DNA of 64,000 nucleotides, from positions 55,540 to 119,539 of the forward strand of contig NZ_AUGK01000006.1 in assembly GCF_000422625.1 (NCBI RefSeq), given 5' to 3'. Position 1 is the first letter of the stretch. Every line of letters starts with the position of its first letter. Below are positions 54,749 through 62,596 of the stretch, piece by piece. The notes below the pieces were generated by a model. That model was given only the letters and a program-made list of their open reading frames with translations. It did not search any database and had not been told where the DNA came from. This DNA comes from Adlercreutzia mucosicola DSM 19490 (lineage in GTDB: Bacteria; Actinomycetota; Coriobacteriia; Coriobacteriales; Eggerthellaceae). A program made the translations under genes and the position numbers.

Positions 54749-54841
54749 TTACTTCCTATCTCTGAAATGCTTCAAAACGTCCAAGACGAACGCCCCGATT
54801 GTAGCCAGGGCCGCAATTACAAAGATGATTCTTTCCAGCAT
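54749..54841 (-). CDS. 30-residue hydrophobic peptide, candidate type I toxin
   Basis: The peptide reads MLERIIFVIAALATIGAFVL then a charged end DVLKHFRDRK: one membrane helix followed by a basic tail, the form of Fst/Ldr/TxpA-type toxins that insert in the inner membrane. A strong AAGGAGGT ribosome site precedes the ATG, with a minus-strand TATAAT at 54899-54904. It faces a predicted small RNA (54629-54714) that shares its terminator. It may instead be a holin-like or regulatory microprotein. Confidence 0.6.
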   Translation of the reverse strand: MLERIIFVIAALATIGAFVLDVLKHFRDRK

Positions 54842-55098
54842 AGGCGTTACCTCCTTACAGAAGCACCGCCCGCTACAGGCTCGCTAGCGCCGCAGGTCAT
54901 TATAACGGTTACAACGAATGATCATTGGACGATCTGCGAGCACCCTCCAATTCAGCGAATGAGGTTCTTTTCAGGTGGGATAAAGCGGCAACTTCGATTA
55001 CGGTGCTTCAGAAGCGACCTTGGAGGGGAACTCTGTCGGGGGATGACCCAAGCAGCCTTTTTGCTGTGGCAAACGGCCAAAACCGCCCCCCGACGGGG

Positions 55099-55677
55099 TT
55101 AAAAGCAGTGTATGAAATCTCGATACAGGGCGCATTCTGCTACGAGATTTTGAAACTTTTCCGCTTTTGGCGATTTGTCTTCCAAGAGAAGGGTTCTGAT
55201 CTTGACCATAAGTTCCTCGATAACGAAATCCCTATCCCACAGAGCGCCGGTTGTGACGCTCTCGATAAAATCATCGTCGCTAGGGTCATAGACACAGCAA
55301 AGCAGGGCTATCTCAGCGTAATGCTGCACTTGGGCAAGGTTCGGCTCTTGGGGAAAATAATGATCGAACAGCTCAAATGAAACTTCAGTCTCAATGATGT
55401 GCTCTTCAGGGTATTCCAATAGCCGCCGTATCTCCTCATAGACTGAGCGGTTGAAATTTTCATAGGAGATATGCTCCTGCTGGTCTTGCTTATAAGCGGC
55501 CACCAGAATTTTATAAGCCATGGCAAAGGCCGAGCAGAAATACCTTGGGAACAGCCTGCCGCGCTCGTCGAATAGCCTCTCTTGAAGCTGGTGGAGCGAA
55601 TCAACAAGCCATTCGTCGTATTCGTCCCAGGACGGCAATGGGTAGGCGGGGCGAAAGCGGTCAGAATCCCATATCAT
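55099..55677 (-). CDS. Uncharacterised protein coupled to the integrase gene
   Basis: I do not recognise this 192-residue acidic, mostly helical protein (FRPAYPLPSWDEYDEWLVDSLHQ..., FAMAYKILVAAYKQDQQEHISYENF..., IETEVSFELFDHYFPQEPN). Its start lies within the last codons of the integrase gene (17-base overlap), implying translational coupling. It could be an excision or regulation partner, or unrelated cargo. GAAGAG precedes the ATG; a TTG 12 bases earlier is open. Confidence 0.55.
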   Translation of the reverse strand: MIWDSDRFRPAYPLPSWDEYDEWLVDSLHQLQERLFDERGRLFPRYFCSAFAMAYKILVAAYKQDQQEHISYENFNRSVYEEIRRLLEYPEEHIIETEVSFELFDHYFPQEPNLAQVQHYAEIALLCCVYDPSDDDFIESVTTGALWDRDFVIEELMVKIRTLLLEDKSPKAEKFQNLVAECALYRDFIHCF

Positions 55678-56815
55678 CGGTCTCTTCAACTCCCTTCATG
55701 TATTGTGCGAGTTTGTCCATATTGACCTTGGTGGCCATAGCGTCGCTAGAAGCATATACATCTAAGGTCATAGAGGCGCTGGCGTGCCCGAGGATGGATT
55801 GGAGAGACTTGATGTCCATCCCGCTCTGAACGGCGCGTGTGGCGAAGGTGTGCCTTAGGCCATGCATACTTATGGCTTTTCCTCCTTCTCCAATGACGTT
55901 GTGACGCTGCGACCACTTTAGGAAGCTGGTACAAAGCAAACGCGGATTGCGCTGCTCCACGATGAAGTCATCATGCTGGGGTTTAACCTCCTTCTTCTGG
56001 GCGACCAGAATTTCCTTTAACTGGGGCATTAGGGGGACATTCCTAATGCTTTCTGCCTTTGGATTTCCGATAGCGATGGTTGATGAGCCGTTTTCTTTAA
56101 TTTCGCTTGCGGCGTGTCTAATGTAAATAATACCCATTGCCAAGTTTACGTCCTTCCATCTAAGGGCACAGATTTCACCGGCTCTCATTCCGGAATACAG
56201 CGCAATCATTGACGCGAGGTAGAAAGTGCTATGGGGCTTCATGTAGGCAAGGAATTTGCGCTGACCTTCATTGGAGAGATAGTTTATTGCTTGCCGCCGT
56301 ATTTTTGGAAGCTCTACGGCCTTGGAAGGGTCTTTGGGGATGAGGTCTTTTTTATAGGCTCCCTTGCAGGTTTTAGAAAGAATGGCAAAGATGGTGCGCA
56401 CGGATGACGGCTTGTATTTCGTGGCAAGTTGATTTACCCACTCCTGGATAATGGCCGGGGTAAGGTCGTTAAGGTCGATTGCCCCGATATAGGGCGCAAT
56501 GCTCTTTTCCAATAGGCGAATTGAATTGTCGTAAGTGACGGCGCTAATTTTCCCGATAGCCTGTTGTTCCGCAAGGTGACTGCGGATAAAGGCCGAGGTT
56601 GATTGGCTTGTGTCGGCGAAAGTTGCCTTACGTTCTTCTTCCTCTCGCCATGCTTGAAGTGCCAGTTCGGCATCGCGCTTGTAGTGAAATTTTCCAAGTA
56701 TCTTGCGCTTCTGCTTATATTTATTGGTTTCGGGGTCTTTGTAGAAGAGGGTGCCGCGCCATGGTTTGCCTTTTCTGTCCTTCATCCGGCTTATCGTGGC
56801 GCTTGTATAGAACAT
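55661..56815 (-). CDS. int: Tyrosine integrase of the element
   Basis: The 384-residue protein has an N-terminal AP2-like arm-binding domain (WRGTLFYKDPETNKYKQKRKILG), a SAM-like core-binding domain and a catalytic domain with R211 (SGMRAGEICALRW), H318 and R321 (HGLRHTFAT), H344 (LGHASASMT) and nucleophile Y354 (LDVYASS). All catalytic residues are present, so it may be active. It lies 130 bases from the right attachment repeat, with GTGTCAG arm-type repeats between. GAGAGGG precedes the ATG. Transcripts from the displaced ettA promoter region would read into it. Confidence 0.93.
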   Translation of the reverse strand: MFYTSATISRMKDRKGKPWRGTLFYKDPETNKYKQKRKILGKFHYKRDAELALQAWREEEERKATFADTSQSTSAFIRSHLAEQQAIGKISAVTYDNSIRLLEKSIAPYIGAIDLNDLTPAIIQEWVNQLATKYKPSSVRTIFAILSKTCKGAYKKDLIPKDPSKAVELPKIRRQAINYLSNEGQRKFLAYMKPHSTFYLASMIALYSGMRAGEICALRWKDVNLAMGIIYIRHAASEIKENGSSTIAIGNPKAESIRNVPLMPQLKEILVAQKKEVKPQHDDFIVEQRNPRLLCTSFLKWSQRHNVIGEGGKAISMHGLRHTFATRAVQSGMDIKSLQSILGHASASMTLDVYASSDAMATKVNMDKLAQYMKGVEETDDMGF

Positions 56816-56859
56816 AGTGACCCTCTCAATCGTGTCTTAGGTCAATAGTAACACGTAGA

Positions 56860-56879
56860 GTGTCAGAATATGTGTCAGG
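56860..56879. promoter_or_regulatory. Right arm-type integrase sites (candidate)
   Basis: GTGTCAGAAT (56860-56869) and GTGTCAGG (56872-56879) are direct repeats 67-86 bases inside the right boundary, matching the motif near the left end at 50402-50424. Confidence 0.5.
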
Positions 56880-56934
56880 TTTTTATCTGGTGTTTTCTAA
56901 AAATGAGAAATATATAATCATCTGAACAGGAGTT

Positions 56935-56970
56935 TTACAAAAGAAACATTTGGTAGATGAATTCCGCCAT
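56935..56970 (-). pseudogene. Orphan ettA 5' fragment left by integration
   Basis: On the minus strand ATG at 56970 reads MAEFIYQM, identical to the first eight residues of EttA, then FLL and a stop. The original ettA ribosome site AGGAGCACT lies before it. This is the 5' end of the target gene cut off by the element, retained as part of the direct repeat. Confidence 0.88.
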
Positions 56971-56971
56971 A
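56946..56971. repeat. attR-like 26-bp direct repeat
   Basis: Second copy of the repeat at 50324-50349 (25 of 26 identical, same orientation). GAACAGGAG (56924-56932) and CTCCTGTTC (56975-56983) also form a perfect inverted repeat around it. Confidence 0.88.
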
Positions 56972-57108
56972 GTGCTCCTGTTCCGTCGGGCGCCGCACTC
57001 AAGATGCGGCAAGGGTCTGTTGTTGACGGTATTTTCCCAGAAGCACTGCGCTTGTGCCACGAAGGCTGTAGGATACTGGAAGAAAACCGCGACTAAGGGA
57101 GGTGCGCG

Positions 57109-57564
57109 TTGATTCGCATTCTGTTTGTGTGCCATGGGAATATCTGCCGGTCGACGATGGCGGAGTTCGTGCTGAAAGACATGGTGGCTCGCCGTGAGCT
57201 GGCCGATGGGTTCGAAATCGAGTCGGCGGCTACGAGCACCGAGGAGATCGGCAACCCCGTTCATCCGGGAACGGTGGGGGAGTTGCGCCGCCACGGCATC
57301 GGCGGCTTCGAAAAGAAGCGGGCGCGTCAGCTGCGTCGGGCCGACTACGACGCGTTCGACCTGATCATCGGCATGGATGAAGCGAACATGCGCAACATGG
57401 GCCGTATGCTCGGCGGAGACCCTGAGGGCAAGCTGCACAAGATGATGGAATTCGCCGGCAGCGCCCGTGACGTGGCCGACCCGTGGTACACGGGCGACTT
57501 CGACACCACCTACGAAGATGTCTGCGACGGCTGCACGGGGCTTTTGCGGTACCTAGGAATATAG
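57109..57564 (+). CDS. Low-molecular-weight protein tyrosine phosphatase
   Basis: The 151-residue protein has the signature CHGNICRST (nucleophile C8, R14) at its N-terminus and the acid loop DPWYTGDF near the C-terminus. It removes phosphate from phosphotyrosine or acts as an arsenate-reductase-like relative; the DPW loop favours a phosphatase. The TTG start follows AGGGAGGTG. Before the element inserted it was the divergent neighbour of ettA, across 56972-57108. No tyrosine kinase is nearby. Confidence 0.9.
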   Translation: MIRILFVCHGNICRSTMAEFVLKDMVARRELADGFEIESAATSTEEIGNPVHPGTVGELRRHGIGGFEKKRARQLRRADYDAFDLIIGMDEANMRNMGRMLGGDPEGKLHKMMEFAGSARDVADPWYTGDFDTTYEDVCDGCTGLLRYLGI

Positions 57565-57659
57565 GGCGCTTGAAGCATCTGCGCCGAAGTGCGCAGAGAG
57601 CACGAGGAGAGGTTTGGGAGAACCGCTTGTGAGGTTGCCTTCGGAGAATGGCTCCAGTG

Positions 57660-58010
57660 CTACCTCTTCAGCATATGGCGGAGGGCGGCTACGGGGTGGT
57701 GAAGCATCATCCGGGGGCCGGCGTGGCGCATGATGGCGCGGATACGGTCGCGCTGGGCCGGGGCGTAGCAGTGGTTGCCGCACTCCTCGCAGTTGGTTTT
57801 GTGCTCCATGGAACGGCAGCGCTCGGTGCGCTTGACGCAATAGTCGTCGATGGCCTTGCAGTCGGGGCAGACCGGCTCGCCGCAATGGGCGCGCTCGGTG
57901 CGCTCGTCGGGGTGGTGGTCGGCGCAGTAGAGCGCCACCATCTGGGAGATGGTGCGCTGCTCGCGGGCGCGGCGTTTCGCCACGGCGGGGGTGTCGGGTG
58001 TTCGTGCCAT
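57660..58010 (-). CDS. ygbA: YgbA-like (nitrous-oxide-stimulated promoter) family protein
   Basis: The 116-residue protein matches the YgbA family: REQRTISQMVALYCADHH, CGEPVCPDCKAIDDYC, RTERCRSMEHKTNCEECGNHCYAP, and RMMLHHPVAALRHML. The eight or more conserved Cys/His residues probably hold metal. In enterobacteria YgbA is induced by nitric oxide through NsrR and supports growth during nitrosative stress; the role in this lineage is unknown. It converges on the phosphatase gene. Confidence 0.85.
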   Translation of the reverse strand: MARTPDTPAVAKRRAREQRTISQMVALYCADHHPDERTERAHCGEPVCPDCKAIDDYCVKRTERCRSMEHKTNCEECGNHCYAPAQRDRIRAIMRHAGPRMMLHHPVAALRHMLKR

Positions 58011-58156
58011 GGGGCCACCTTAGCAGAAGGTCGCCGCTGACGGGAAGAGGGCCGCCGAAGTCCACGATGATTGCGGGTGCTGCTGGTGTGGCGGGCGCTT
58101 CGCGACTGCGGGGCCGCCTGAAGCCCGCCCCTACGGGGGGCGGGACGGTGCGCGGG

Positions 58157-58957
58157 CTAGGGGCGTTGCAGGACGAGGTAGCGGTTGAGGTTACCGTGCT
58201 TGCCGTCGGCGCTGAAGCGGGCTACTTCTCGGAAGGGGAGGGCAACGGCGGCCATAAGGCGGTCGATCTCCTCGTCGGTGGTGTGATGGCAGAAGCGGTA
58301 GACCCCTTCGGCGTGCTGCCAGCCGAGCAGGTAATCGCAGGACGCGAGGGGCGGCAGGCGCCAGGCGCGCCGTCCTGCGGCCGTGGTCTCAGCGGCCTTG
58401 GCGGCGATGCGGTCGTCGTGCAGAAACTGCCAGAACGACACGACAGCGAAACCGCCCGGCCGCAGGGAGCCCAGCAGGCCTTCCAATACGTGGATGCGCA
58501 GGGGGAAGGCGGCCACGTGGTGCATGAAGCCGAAGGCGGCGGACAGATCGCAGGTTGCGCGGGGGAGGTCGGCGCGGAAATCATCAGCGATCAGGGCTTC
58601 GATCAGGTCGCACGAGCGGAAGGCGACGGCGGAGTCGGGCGCATCCAGCAGGGCCGGGCAGTTGTCTATGGCCACAACCGAGGCAATGGGGACGCGATGT
58701 TCGGCGAGGAAGCGCTCGAAGCGCAGGTTGCCGCAAGCGAGATCGAGCACCGCGAGGGGATGCCGCCCGAAAGTGCCATCGGTCTGGGCGATGATGTCCA
58801 GCGCCCGGTTCCATCCGCGCCACGGCGCTTGGCGTGTGGCGGAGAAGGAGGCTGCCTCGCGCTCGTAGAACTGCGAGGTGAGGGCGTTCAGTTGGCGAAG
58901 GGTGGCGATGTCGTAGGGACTGCCGATGGGCGGCGCGCCCGTCGCTGCGGGCCTCAC
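58157..58957 (-). CDS. Trm9-like SAM-dependent methyltransferase, overlapping elp3
   Basis: The 266-residue class I methyltransferase starts ...YEREAASFSATRQAPWRGW, close to the FSxTRxxPW segment at the start of Trm9/ALKBH8-type tRNA methyltransferases, then the SAM-binding motif VLDLACGNLRFERFL and HHVAAFPLRIHVLEGLLGSLRPGG, also Trm9-like. Trm9 methylates carboxymethyluridine at wobble U34 to give mcm5U. Its GTG start overlaps the stop of elp3 (GTGA), and Elp3 makes the carboxymethyl precursor, so the pair is likely a bacterial version of that pathway. Function is inferred; no Trm112 gene is adjacent, and it may act alone. Confidence 0.75.
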   Translation of the reverse strand: MRPAATGAPPIGSPYDIATLRQLNALTSQFYEREAASFSATRQAPWRGWNRALDIIAQTDGTFGRHPLAVLDLACGNLRFERFLAEHRVPIASVVAIDNCPALLDAPDSAVAFRSCDLIEALIADDFRADLPRATCDLSAAFGFMHHVAAFPLRIHVLEGLLGSLRPGGFAVVSFWQFLHDDRIAAKAAETTAAGRRAWRLPPLASCDYLLGWQHAEGVYRFCHHTTDEEIDRLMAAVALPFREVARFSADGKHGNLNRYLVLQRP

Positions 58958-60966
58958 GCGAGGCTCCGCTTCTGATAGAGGCCGGCGTCTTTGAAGCCGA
59001 GACGGCGGTAGTAGGCTCGGGTGCCCACGGCGCTGATAACGTTGACGGCGGCGTAGCCGGCCGCCGCGGCCTGGGCGCAGGCTTCTTCCACGAGCTGGCG
59101 CCCCAGTCCCAGGTGCTGGGTGCCCTCGCTCGTCTCGCCGAGGGCCGCCACCTTTCCGTATACGTGCACCTCGCGGATCATGGCCTCGCCTCTGGCGGGG
59201 AAGGCGGGGGCCTGGGCGCACCCATCGGCGCCCGCTGCGCCCGGGGCGGCTTCTGCTGAGCCCGCGTCGGCAATGCCCAGGGCCTCCACGGCCGCCGCCG
59301 TCGGCAGCGACAGGCGCAAAAATCCCGCGATCTTCCCCGTGGGCGTGACCCATTGCAGGAAGCGCTCCTCGCTGACCATCGTGGCATAGGCGATGGTCTC
59401 CAGGGTAAGGGCGCCCACGTCGGCGCCATCGACGGAAATCTCGCGCTGGCGAATCTCGGCCACGGGGGCATTGGCGGCGCTCAGATGGGCCTCCACCAGC
59501 TGGCGCAGGTTCGTCTTCTTGTTGCCCACCAGGATGTCGGTGGCGGAAATGTCGCGGATCATGCGGGAGATGCGGGTGTAGGGCGGTGTGGCTCGCACGT
59601 CGGCGGCCAGCACGCCGATCAGTTCGTCCTCGGTATAGGGGCGCCAGCTTCCGTCGGCGAAATGGTCGGTGAGCGCTGATGAGGCCACCAGGCAGCAGGG
59701 GTACAGCTTCACCTCGTCGGGCAAAAAGGCGGCCTCGGTCACGAGGCGTCGATAGTCGGCCACGTCGCCCGCGGGATCGGCCCCCAGCAAGTTCACCATG
59801 AAGTGCACGTGGCTCTTGAAACCGAACAGGCGCAGCAGCCCCAGGGCCTCCCCGATGCGCGCGGCGGTGATGGCGCGGCCGTTGGCGGCCAGGATGCGGT
59901 CGTCCAGGCTTTGGATGCCGATCTGCACCTTGGTGCAGCCCAGGGCGCGCAGGGTACGGCAGCTGGCGGTGGTGACCAGGTCGGGACGGGTTTCCACCAC
60001 CAGGCCCACCACGCGCTTGGGCGCCGACTCGTTGGCCGCGTGCAGGGCCGCGATGTCGTCCCAGGATGTGTCCGGGAAAGCGACTGCCGCGGGATCGGCT
60101 GCGCCCGGCTCCACTTCCGGCACCTCCGCTTCCGCACGGCCTGCGGCATCCGGCCCCCGCAGCCCCGCGGTCGCCGCATTCTGCCCGCTGCCCGCAGCCG
60201 CCGCATCCCGCGCCCCTTCCCCATACACCAGGCTCCACGCCTCGTTGTAGCTCAGCGCGCCCCCGTCGATGCGGGCCTGCACCTCGGCGGTGGCGGCCGC
60301 CCGCTCGTCGCGCTCGCGGGATACGCCGGCGCGCTCGTAGCGGCCCCGCCGCGCCTCCGCCTCGGCCGTTCGCTCCTCGTCGCCGGCGTTCAGCGCGCGG
60401 AACAGCTCGCCGACAAACCAGCGCTGATAGGGCTCGGGGTAGTCGCTCCAGGTGCCCCCGAGCACGATGAGCTCCACTTTGTCGGTCACGTGTCCCATGT
60501 CGGTGAGGGTCCGCAAACGTGCGGCCACCTGCAGATAGGGGTCGAACCAGCAGCGCTCGGCCCGCTGGCAGGCGGGCTCGTCGGCCAGGTAGCTCTTCGG
60601 CATGCGGATGTCGCTGGGGCAGAACACGCAGCGCCCCGAGCAGGGCCACGGCTTGGTGAGCACCGTGATGGTGGCCACCCCCGAGGCCGTGCGCCGCGGC
60701 TTGGCCTGCAGCAGCCGCACAAGGGCCGCGTCCTCGGCCGCGCTGATGTTCCACGCCGCCCAGCGCTCGGGCTCGTCGGCCCTCACGTGCAGGTAGAACG
60801 GCAGCAGCCGCCGCTTGGCCACCCGCCGCGTGCCGTCGTGGGCGGCGCGGTTGTGCCGGCGCACCAGCTTGTCCAGCCATACGGCATCGGCCGCGGCGTC
60901 GGTCCCGTCGCCGCCCGCCTCGCCGGCGCGCAGGCCGGCCAGTATGTCCAAAAGCGCTTCTTCCAT
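58954..60966 (-). CDS. elp3: Elp3-family radical SAM/acetyltransferase
   Basis: Elp3 uses a radical SAM cluster and acetyl-CoA to place a carboxymethyl group on wobble U34 of tRNA. The 670-residue protein has PWPCSGRCVFCP (C109, C113, C116), the Elp3 hallmark PKSYLADEPACQRA and DPYLQV, VVGLVVETRPDLV, QIGIQSLDDRILAANGR, and a C-terminal GNAT domain (QHLGLGRQLVEEA, GTRAYYRRLGF). An Ala-rich insert at about 180-300 breaks the core but retains motifs. The start at 60966 is favoured because TATAAT at 60974-60979 ends seven bases upstream (leaderless); ATG 60975 is an alternative. A Trm9-like gene overlaps its end. Confidence 0.9.
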   Translation of the reverse strand: MEEALLDILAGLRAGEAGGDGTDAAADAVWLDKLVRRHNRAAHDGTRRVAKRRLLPFYLHVRADEPERWAAWNISAAEDAALVRLLQAKPRRTASGVATITVLTKPWPCSGRCVFCPSDIRMPKSYLADEPACQRAERCWFDPYLQVAARLRTLTDMGHVTDKVELIVLGGTWSDYPEPYQRWFVGELFRALNAGDEERTAEAEARRGRYERAGVSRERDERAAATAEVQARIDGGALSYNEAWSLVYGEGARDAAAAGSGQNAATAGLRGPDAAGRAEAEVPEVEPGAADPAAVAFPDTSWDDIAALHAANESAPKRVVGLVVETRPDLVTTASCRTLRALGCTKVQIGIQSLDDRILAANGRAITAARIGEALGLLRLFGFKSHVHFMVNLLGADPAGDVADYRRLVTEAAFLPDEVKLYPCCLVASSALTDHFADGSWRPYTEDELIGVLAADVRATPPYTRISRMIRDISATDILVGNKKTNLRQLVEAHLSAANAPVAEIRQREISVDGADVGALTLETIAYATMVSEERFLQWVTPTGKIAGFLRLSLPTAAAVEALGIADAGSAEAAPGAAGADGCAQAPAFPARGEAMIREVHVYGKVAALGETSEGTQHLGLGRQLVEEACAQAAAAGYAAVNVISAVGTRAYYRRLGFKDAGLYQKRSLA

Positions 60967-60973
60967 GGGTGAC

Positions 60974-60979
60974 ATTATA
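60974..60979 (-). promoter_or_regulatory. elp3: -10 element of elp3, predicted leaderless start
   Basis: Perfect TATAAT on the minus strand, seven bases before the ATG at 60966, which would place the transcription start at the start codon. No convincing -35 element is seen, and the upstream terminator of thrH abuts it. Confidence 0.45.
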
Positions 60980-60982
60980 GGG

Positions 60983-61030
60983 AAAAAGAAAAGCCCCTTG
61001 CACGGAATCTCTTCCAGACGCAAGGGGCTT
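60983..61030 (-). terminator. Terminator of thrH
   Basis: AAGCCCCTTGC and GCAAGGGGCTT (60991-61001 with 61020-61030) form a perfect 11-bp stem, and the minus-strand tail is TTCTTTTT. It separates thrH from elp3. Confidence 0.85.
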
Positions 61031-61073
61031 AGGGCAATGCGGCGGGGCCCGGTGCGGGCGGCGCCTCCCTCCG

Positions 61074-61673
61074 CTACAGGGCGGCCTTCACGGCGGCCAT
61101 CAGCTCGTCGTAGGTTTCCAGGGCCGGCAGATCGGGATACTCGGCCTTAATGGCATCGGTGGAGCGGAACAAGAAGCCCGCCTTCGAGTTCAGGATCATG
61201 CCCAGGTCGTTGTGGGAGTCGCCGGCGGCGATGGTCTGAATGCCGCAGGAATGCAGCGCGCGCACGGTGGTCAGCTTGCTTTCGGGGCAGCGCATCTTGA
61301 AGTCGGTGATGGTGCCGTCGGCGTCCACCACCAGCTCGTTGCAGAACAGAGTGGGCCAGCCCAGCTTCTCCATGAGCGGACGGGCGAACTGCTCGAAGGT
61401 GTCGGAGATGATGATCACCTGGGCAATGCTGCGCAGCTCGTCCAGGAACGCGCGGGCCCCTTCCATGGGGTCGATCTTCGCGATAACAGCCTGCACGTCG
61501 GGCAGTCCCAGGCCGTGCTCGGCGAGGATGCCCAGGCGCCACTGCATCAGCTTGTCGTAATCGGGCTCGTCGCGGGTGGTGCGCTTCAGCTCGGGGATGC
61601 CGGCTTCCTCGGCGAACGCGATCCAGATTTCGGGGACCAACACGCCTTCCAGATCGAGGCATACGACGTTCAT
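61074..61673 (-). CDS. thrH: ThrH-like phosphoserine phosphatase/phosphoserine:homoserine phosphotransferase
   Basis: The 199-residue HAD-family protein begins MNVVCLDLEGVLVPEIWIAF, a ThrH-type DxE motif (D7, E9), with IISDTF, RCPESKL and AAGDSHNDLGM as further HAD motifs. ThrH in Pseudomonas is a phosphoserine phosphatase that can also transfer phosphate to homoserine. Length is typical. AAGGAGC precedes the ATG at 61673. It appears monocistronic. Confidence 0.88.
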   Translation of the reverse strand: MNVVCLDLEGVLVPEIWIAFAEEAGIPELKRTTRDEPDYDKLMQWRLGILAEHGLGLPDVQAVIAKIDPMEGARAFLDELRSIAQVIIISDTFEQFARPLMEKLGWPTLFCNELVVDADGTITDFKMRCPESKLTTVRALHSCGIQTIAAGDSHNDLGMILNSKAGFLFRSTDAIKAEYPDLPALETYDELMAAVKAAL

Positions 61674-61890
61674 GGAACAGCTCCTTCGTCTCGCCGCGCG
61701 CAGCGCGCGCCCATTGCTACCCCCGCAGCGTACCGCAGCCATGCAGACGGGTCGGTAACGAAGGGGGAAGGCGGCGCTCCGGGCGCGGCCGATGGTCTAT
61801 GGTATTCGTTTGCGCGGCGCAGGGCGGCCGCCCGCTGTCGTATACTGGGGCGGCATTACGGCGCGAACCGCATGGCGAAAGGAGGCGGAT

Positions 61891-62583
61891 GTGGTCAAGG
61901 TGATCGAGGCCCCCTACACCCAAGGGGTGAGGGAGTCCGAGAAGGTGCTCGCGGTACCGGCGGAGGTGGCGAAGGCTCCGGGCATCGCCATGCAGGGGCG
62001 GCGCATCCGCTCGCTCGTGTTCTCGACCGACCTGGCCGTTATCTGCCACTGCAACGCCGACGCGGTGCTGGCGGTGTACCCCTTCACCTGCCAGCCGGCC
62101 ATCACCCAGGCGCTGGTGTCGGCGTCTCAGCGCCCGGTGCTCTGCGGCGTGGGCGGCTCCATCACCCAGGGGGAGCGCTGCGTCGAGGTGGCGCTCCATT
62201 CCGAGATGCAGGGCGTGGCCGCCGTGGTGGTGAACACCTCCATTCCGCTGGATACGCTGAAGGGCCTGGTCGAGCGCGTGACGGTGCCCGTGGTGGTCAC
62301 GGTGTGCGCCGCCGACGAGGTGGCCCAAAGCCAGATCGAGGCCGGGGTGACCATGGTGAACGTGGCCGCCGGGGCGCGCACGGCCGAAGTGGTGGCCGCC
62401 CTGCGCGGGCGCTACCCCGAGCTGCCCATCATCGCCACGGGCGGTCCCACCGACGCCTCCATCGAGGCTACGGTGGCCGCCGGCGCCGATGCCGTCACCT
62501 GGACGCCCCCCGACATCCGCCAGCTAGAGCGTGCCGTCATGGAGAAGGCGCGCCGCCTGGCTCACGGGCAGCAGCCGGCCTAG
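61891..62583 (+). CDS. TIM-barrel-like protein of unknown function
   Basis: The 230-residue protein has the repeated beta-strand pattern of a TIM barrel, with VLCGVGGSITQGERC, GVAAVVVNTSI, VPVVVTV, VTMVNVAAGA, and a phosphate-binding-like end IIATGGPTDAS... GADAVTWTPP. It resembles thiazole synthase or KDPG aldolase-type barrels, but I cannot assign a reaction. The start at GTG 61891 follows AAAGGAGGCGGAT; earlier in-frame codons lack support. It is next to convergent ppx. Confidence 0.65.
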   Translation: MVKVIEAPYTQGVRESEKVLAVPAEVAKAPGIAMQGRRIRSLVFSTDLAVICHCNADAVLAVYPFTCQPAITQALVSASQRPVLCGVGGSITQGERCVEVALHSEMQGVAAVVVNTSIPLDTLKGLVERVTVPVVVTVCAADEVAQSQIEAGVTMVNVAAGARTAEVVAALRGRYPELPIIATGGPTDASIEATVAAGADAVTWTPPDIRQLERAVMEKARRLAHGQQPA

Positions 62584-62596
62584 GAAGAGAAGCACC

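Noticed and set aside
56935-57438. A second ettA gene or a longer minus-strand gene at the element's right end
   Set aside because: Only the first eight EttA residues match; the rest is a stop-limited shadow frame of the phosphatase gene. It is explained as an integration scar.
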